From Stappia stellulata DSM 5886 (GTDB lineage: Bacteria > Pseudomonadota > Alphaproteobacteria > Rhizobiales > Stappiaceae), in NCBI RefSeq assembly GCF_000423705.1, contig NZ_KE384082.1, positions 742,843 to 806,842 on the forward strand: a stretch of DNA of 64,000 nt, in the 5' to 3' direction. The notes under the pieces were generated by a model that did no database searches, had not been told where the DNA came from, and saw nothing but the letters and a program-made list of their open reading frames with translations. A program made the position numbers and the translations under genes. Shown here one piece after another: positions 60,783-64,000 of this stretch (its first letter is position 1; each line of letters opens with the position of its first letter).

Positions 60783-61607
60783 TCAGATGACGTTCACAAG
60801 ACGCAGCGCGTCCACCAGTCCGGCGACGACAAGAACCGCCGCCAGCGGCCGGGTGAGCCAACGCCCCACCTCCGGCAATTTCTCGAAGACCATGACCAGC
60901 GTCGCCAGCCCCATGAACGCGAGGTTCATCGTGCCGCCGACAAAGGCGAGCAACATCAGCGCCCAGCAACAGCCGACGCATACAAGCCCGAGGCGCAGGC
61001 CCATCGCAGCAGCGCCCGAGGGCCCCTCGCGCCAGTTCGCAAGAAAGAAGGAGAGCGGCGCGCGGCATTTGCTCAGACACGCGGCCTTGGCGGGCGAGAG
61101 CTGATAAAGCCCGGCGACGAGCAGCAGCGCCGCGGGCGCTCCCGGAACCAGGACTACGCCGTCGGGGCGCAGCCAGCCGGCCGAGGCAAGGCCGAGCTGG
61201 AGGCCGGCGGCGCCAAGCGAAAACGCCAGCCAGGCCGCGAGGTACCCGCCGACCAGCGCCCAGAAGCCGGCGGCATTGCCCGCACCGGCATGACCGAGAT
61301 CGAGGTAGGTGTTGAAGGCCGGCATGGCGGTCGGCGCCATCATCGCGGCGCTCATGATCGCCCACATCCCGAAGACGGCCGGAAAGCCGGCGATGCCGGG
61401 CGACACGGCACAGATCGACCGCCAGTAGTCGGCCCCAAAGGCCTCGCTGCCCGGCGGCACCTGCGCGGCTGCCGCTATCCACATCAGGATGGCCCAGGAA
61501 CCGAGCACCAGGGCGAAAAACGCAAGCCAGAGCGCCGCCCGGCCACCGCCTGCGAACCGCGAGCGATGCGCGACGGAGCGTTGCCCGGACAAGGGGTAAG
61601 CAGTCAT
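60783..61607 (-). CDS. DUF2182 integral membrane protein
   Basis: This 274-residue protein has about seven membrane helices and the DUF2182 pattern WAIMSAAMMAPTAMPAFNTY, LSPAKAACLSKCRAPLSFFL and CWALMLLAFVGGTMNLAF, with conserved Met/Cys/His positions that may bind a metal. ATG 61607 is preferred (GGAGG eight bases upstream) over ATG 61613. Metal-related transport or resistance is the usual guess. It precedes the DUF1326 gene by 14 bp. Confidence 0.8.
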   Translation of the reverse strand: MTAYPLSGQRSVAHRSRFAGGGRAALWLAFFALVLGSWAILMWIAAAAQVPPGSEAFGADYWRSICAVSPGIAGFPAVFGMWAIMSAAMMAPTAMPAFNTYLDLGHAGAGNAAGFWALVGGYLAAWLAFSLGAAGLQLGLASAGWLRPDGVVLVPGAPAALLLVAGLYQLSPAKAACLSKCRAPLSFFLANWREGPSGAAAMGLRLGLVCVGCCWALMLLAFVGGTMNLAFMGLATLVMVFEKLPEVGRWLTRPLAAVLVVAGLVDALRLVNVI

Positions 61608-61779
61608 TGGCATTGCCTCCCGAGGCGGATGCGCTTCGGCAGAAGCCGGCGATCCGTCCGTTTTCCCACCGCCTGTCCCGCTCTCAGACAGGGCTCCTCT
61701 CCGCGACCCGACGCTTCGAAGACCGCCCCGACCGTGGATGGCAGCGTGTTGCAGCCAACTTCGAAAACACGCCTTCAAT

Positions 61780-61824
61780 TGTCAAACATTATTTTGTCTG
61801 ACATTTATTGGATAGACATTTGAC
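61780..61824. promoter_or_regulatory. Candidate operator upstream of the GntR-type gene
   Basis: Within AT-rich DNA, an outer inverted pair GTCAAA (61781-61786) / TTTGAC (61819-61824) brackets an inner palindrome TGTC-T-GACA (61795-61803). Autoregulatory GntR/FCD operators are often such short inverted sequences. It lies between the divergent DUF2182 and GntR genes. Confidence 0.35.
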
Positions 61825-61870
61825 CGTCGTCCGGCCCCCCCTTATGGTCGCGGCGTCAAAGAGGATGTTC

Positions 61871-62593
61871 ATGTCGATCGAGTACACGGGAATCACGCGC
61901 GAGGGCCTGTCGAAGCAGATCGCCGACGCAATCCGAACCGCCATCATCGACGGTCGGCTGATGGTCGACGAACGGCTTCCGAGCGAAACAGAGCTTGCCG
62001 AACGCTTCGGCGTGTCGCGCCCGACCGTTCGCGAGGCCTTGAAGCGCCTGGCCGCACAGAACCTCATTCGCACGCAGCGCGGCCCGACCGGCGGCGCCTT
62101 CGTCAACCGGCTGACCTGGTCGGAGGCGCATGACGCGCTGGTCACCACCGCCACGCTTTTGATCGGCATGAACGACATTCCCTTCGAGGAGGCGATCGAG
62201 GCGCGCTTCGCGCTGGAAGCCGCCTGTCTGCCCTTTGCCGTCGAACGGCGCACGGAGGCCCAGCTGGAGACCCTGCGCCGGGAGATCGAACAGCAACAGC
62301 GCGGCAGCATGACGGACGAGGGGTTTTGCGCCTCCGACCTGCGCTTTCACCGGGTGCTGGTGGATGCGGCCGACAACCCGGTGCTGTCCTTCCAGATGGC
62401 CGGCGTGATCGAGGCCATGCAGCCCTTGATGAACATGCTGACCTACCGCATGCGCGACCGCACGAGGATCGCCCGTCTGCACGCCAGCCTCGCCGATGCG
62501 CTTCAGGCGCGCGTCACGCAATCCGCGCTCGCCGCCCTCAAGGAGCTTGGCGACTACACTCTGGACCTCGCCCGCGCCCGGCGCGAAGGATAA
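61871..62593 (+). CDS. GntR/FCD-family transcriptional regulator
   Basis: This 240-residue regulator has an N-terminal GntR winged helix (LPSETELAERFGVSRPTVREALKRL, roughly residues 35-60) and a C-terminal FCD ligand-binding domain whose metal-binding His/Asp pattern includes DLRFHRVLVDAADNPVL. ATG 61871 gives proper spacing to AGAGGATG; an ATG two codons upstream is also in frame. It probably controls the CoA-transferase gene that follows by 121 bp, in response to a carboxylic acid. The exact ligand is unknown. Confidence 0.87.
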   Translation: MSIEYTGITREGLSKQIADAIRTAIIDGRLMVDERLPSETELAERFGVSRPTVREALKRLAAQNLIRTQRGPTGGAFVNRLTWSEAHDALVTTATLLIGMNDIPFEEAIEARFALEAACLPFAVERRTEAQLETLRREIEQQQRGSMTDEGFCASDLRFHRVLVDAADNPVLSFQMAGVIEAMQPLMNMLTYRMRDRTRIARLHASLADALQARVTQSALAALKELGDYTLDLARARREG

Positions 62594-62714
62594 CGCCCGG
62601 CGCAAACTGCAGGACGCCGAGGAATGACGTCGCCACCGCAAGTCATTGGACGCGGTCGGCTCCCCGGTCTAAGACCACGGGCACACTCGTTCATTCCAAA
62701 TGGTGAGAGACTTC

Positions 62715-63944
62715 ATGACCGGCCCTCTGTCGCACCTGCGCGTCCTCGATCTGTCCCGCGTTCTCGCCGGCCCCTGGTCGACGCAGACGCTCGCCGACAT
62801 GGGCGCGGAGGTGATCAAGATCGAGCGGCCCGGAACGGGCGACGACACGCGCGGCTGGGGACCGCCCTTCGTTGAGGACGGACCCGCCACCGGCGAGAGC
62901 GCCTATTTCATGGCGGCCAACCGGGGCAAGAAGTCGGTCGCCGTCGACATCGCCAGCGACGGCGGGCGGGCGCTCGTGATCGAACTGGCCAGGAAGTCCG
63001 ACATTCTCGTCGAGAACTACAAGGTCGGGGGGCTGAAGAAATATGGCCTCGACTATGCGAGCCTCGCCGAGATCAACCCGTCGCTTATCTACTGTTCGAT
63101 CACCGGCTTCGGCCAGACCGGCCCCTACGCCCAGCGCGCCGGCTACGACTTCATGATCCAGGGCATGGGCGGCCTCATGTCGGTCACCGGCGAGCGCGAC
63201 GCGCTGCCGGGCGGCGGCCCGCAAAAGGCAGGCGTTGCGCTTGCCGACGTCCTCACCGGCCTCAACGCCACCATCGCCATTCTCGGCGCGGTGGCGCACC
63301 GCGAACGCAGCGGCGAAGGCCAGCACCTCGACATCGCGCTTTTCGACGTTCAGGTCGCCTCGCTCGCAAACCAGGCGCTCAGCTATCTCGTGTCCGGCAC
63401 CGCGCCCGCGCGCATGGGCAACGCCCACACGGCCATCGTGCCCTATCAGGCTTTCGAAACCGCGGACGGTCACATCATCCTCGCCGTGGGCAACGACGGC
63501 CAGTTCGTGCGTTTCTGCGAGGTGGCGGGCCGGTCCGACCTTCCCGCCGACCCGCGGTTCACGCTCAACCGCGACCGGGTGAGGAACCGGGAGATCCTTG
63601 TCCCGGTCATCGCCGACATCATCAAGGCCCGCACCACCCGCGCGTGGATCGAGGTTCTGGAGGCGGCCGCCGTGCCCTGCGGCCCCATCAACACCATCGC
63701 GGAGGTCTTCGAGGAGCCGCAAGCCAAGGCCCGTGGATTGCTGAACCCCGCCCTGCCCCACGCCAGCGGCGGCACGGTGCCGGGCGTTGCAAGCCCCTTG
63801 CGGTTCTCCAAGACCCCGGTCAACGACACCGTCGCGCCGCCCGTGCTCGGTCAACACACCCGCGAGGTCCTCGCCGACGTCCTGGGCCTCGACGAAGACG
63901 AGATCGCGGCTCTCCTGACAAGCGGTGCCGTCGACGGACTCTGA
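62715..63944 (+). CDS. CaiB/BaiF class III CoA-transferase
   Basis: This 409-residue enzyme moves CoA between acyl-CoA and a free acid. It contains LRVLDLSRVLAGPWSTQTLADMGAE, VENYKVGGLKKYGLDY, the catalytic Asp region in YDFMIQGMGGLMSVTG and ALFDVQVASLANQALSYL. ATG 62715 is preferred over ATG 62700 because GAGAG lies before it. It follows a GntR/FCD regulator gene, a common pairing in organic-acid catabolism. The substrate is not known. Confidence 0.88.
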   Translation: MTGPLSHLRVLDLSRVLAGPWSTQTLADMGAEVIKIERPGTGDDTRGWGPPFVEDGPATGESAYFMAANRGKKSVAVDIASDGGRALVIELARKSDILVENYKVGGLKKYGLDYASLAEINPSLIYCSITGFGQTGPYAQRAGYDFMIQGMGGLMSVTGERDALPGGGPQKAGVALADVLTGLNATIAILGAVAHRERSGEGQHLDIALFDVQVASLANQALSYLVSGTAPARMGNAHTAIVPYQAFETADGHIILAVGNDGQFVRFCEVAGRSDLPADPRFTLNRDRVRNREILVPVIADIIKARTTRAWIEVLEAAAVPCGPINTIAEVFEEPQAKARGLLNPALPHASGGTVPGVASPLRFSKTPVNDTVAPPVLGQHTREVLADVLGLDEDEIAALLTSGAVDGL

Positions 63945-64000
63945 CAGGACGCCATGTTGCATTGCAAAAAATTTATGCAACTCCAGGCGATGCCGCTTAA

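Noticed and set aside
63960-63990. TTGCAT...ATGCAA inverted repeat near the right edge
   Set aside because: Six-base arms in AT-rich DNA with the downstream gene out of view; too little context to call a site.

Overview
The window looks like chromosome of a GC-rich alphaproteobacterium, most likely a marine or host-associated member of the Hyphomicrobiales (Stappiaceae-like). This rests on gene content (a TRAP transporter, an AcuI-type reductase, PepM and serine palmitoyltransferase genes, the tRNA-Met sequence) and on codon use. No 16S or marker gene is present, so the placement is an inference.

Left part (1-24 kb). A divergent iron/polyamine-type ABC importer and LacI regulator come first, followed by a flavoprotein, a LuxR-type regulator and a 1457-residue autotransporter. 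A small foreign-looking island follows (about 10.08-12.0 kb: IS481 transposase remnant, AT-richer DNA, one unknown membrane protein). It ends exactly at the 3' end of a tRNA-Met gene. Next are a cyclic-peptide-type ABC exporter, a MurA paralogue and an enolase-superfamily enzyme. A leftward cluster then holds an amidase, DUF2848, a three-part TRAP transporter, a DUF1445 protein and a LysR regulator.

Middle part (24-39 kb). LysE exporter, HtpG, a glycerophosphodiesterase, and a three-gene unit encoding a periplasmic caspase-like protease, a CHASE2 adenylate/guanylate cyclase and a FecR-like secreted protein. After these come an MFS transporter, a YdjM-like membrane protein, a FadJ-type beta-oxidation enzyme, a hydratase and a periplasmic FKBP isomerase.

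Right part (39-59 kb), the most interesting region. About twenty tightly packed genes look like a dedicated locus for an unusual envelope lipid or glycolipid. Sphingoid base synthesis is represented by serine palmitoyltransferase and a eukaryote-like 3-ketodihydrosphingosine reductase. Inositol phosphate synthesis is represented by Ino1. Phosphonate synthesis is represented by a PEP mutase fused to a cytidylyltransferase, phosphonopyruvate decarboxylase, an AEP transaminase and a PhyH oxygenase. Head-group chemistry is represented by a second cytidylyltransferase, two CDP-alcohol phosphotransferases, a divergent CdsA, a PgpA-like phosphatase, a PimA-like glycosyltransferase, a Stealth phosphotransferase and an FGGY kinase. 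Two LptF/LptG-type permeases could export the product. The simplest reading is synthesis of sphingolipids carrying aminoethylphosphonate and/or glycosylated inositol phosphate. No ceramide synthase or acyl carrier protein is visible here, so the pathway is incomplete within the window.

Right end (59-64 kb). An AcuI-like reductase, a DUF1326/DUF2182 pair (the DUF1326 gene apparently frameshifted near its start), a GntR/FCD regulator and a class III CoA-transferase.
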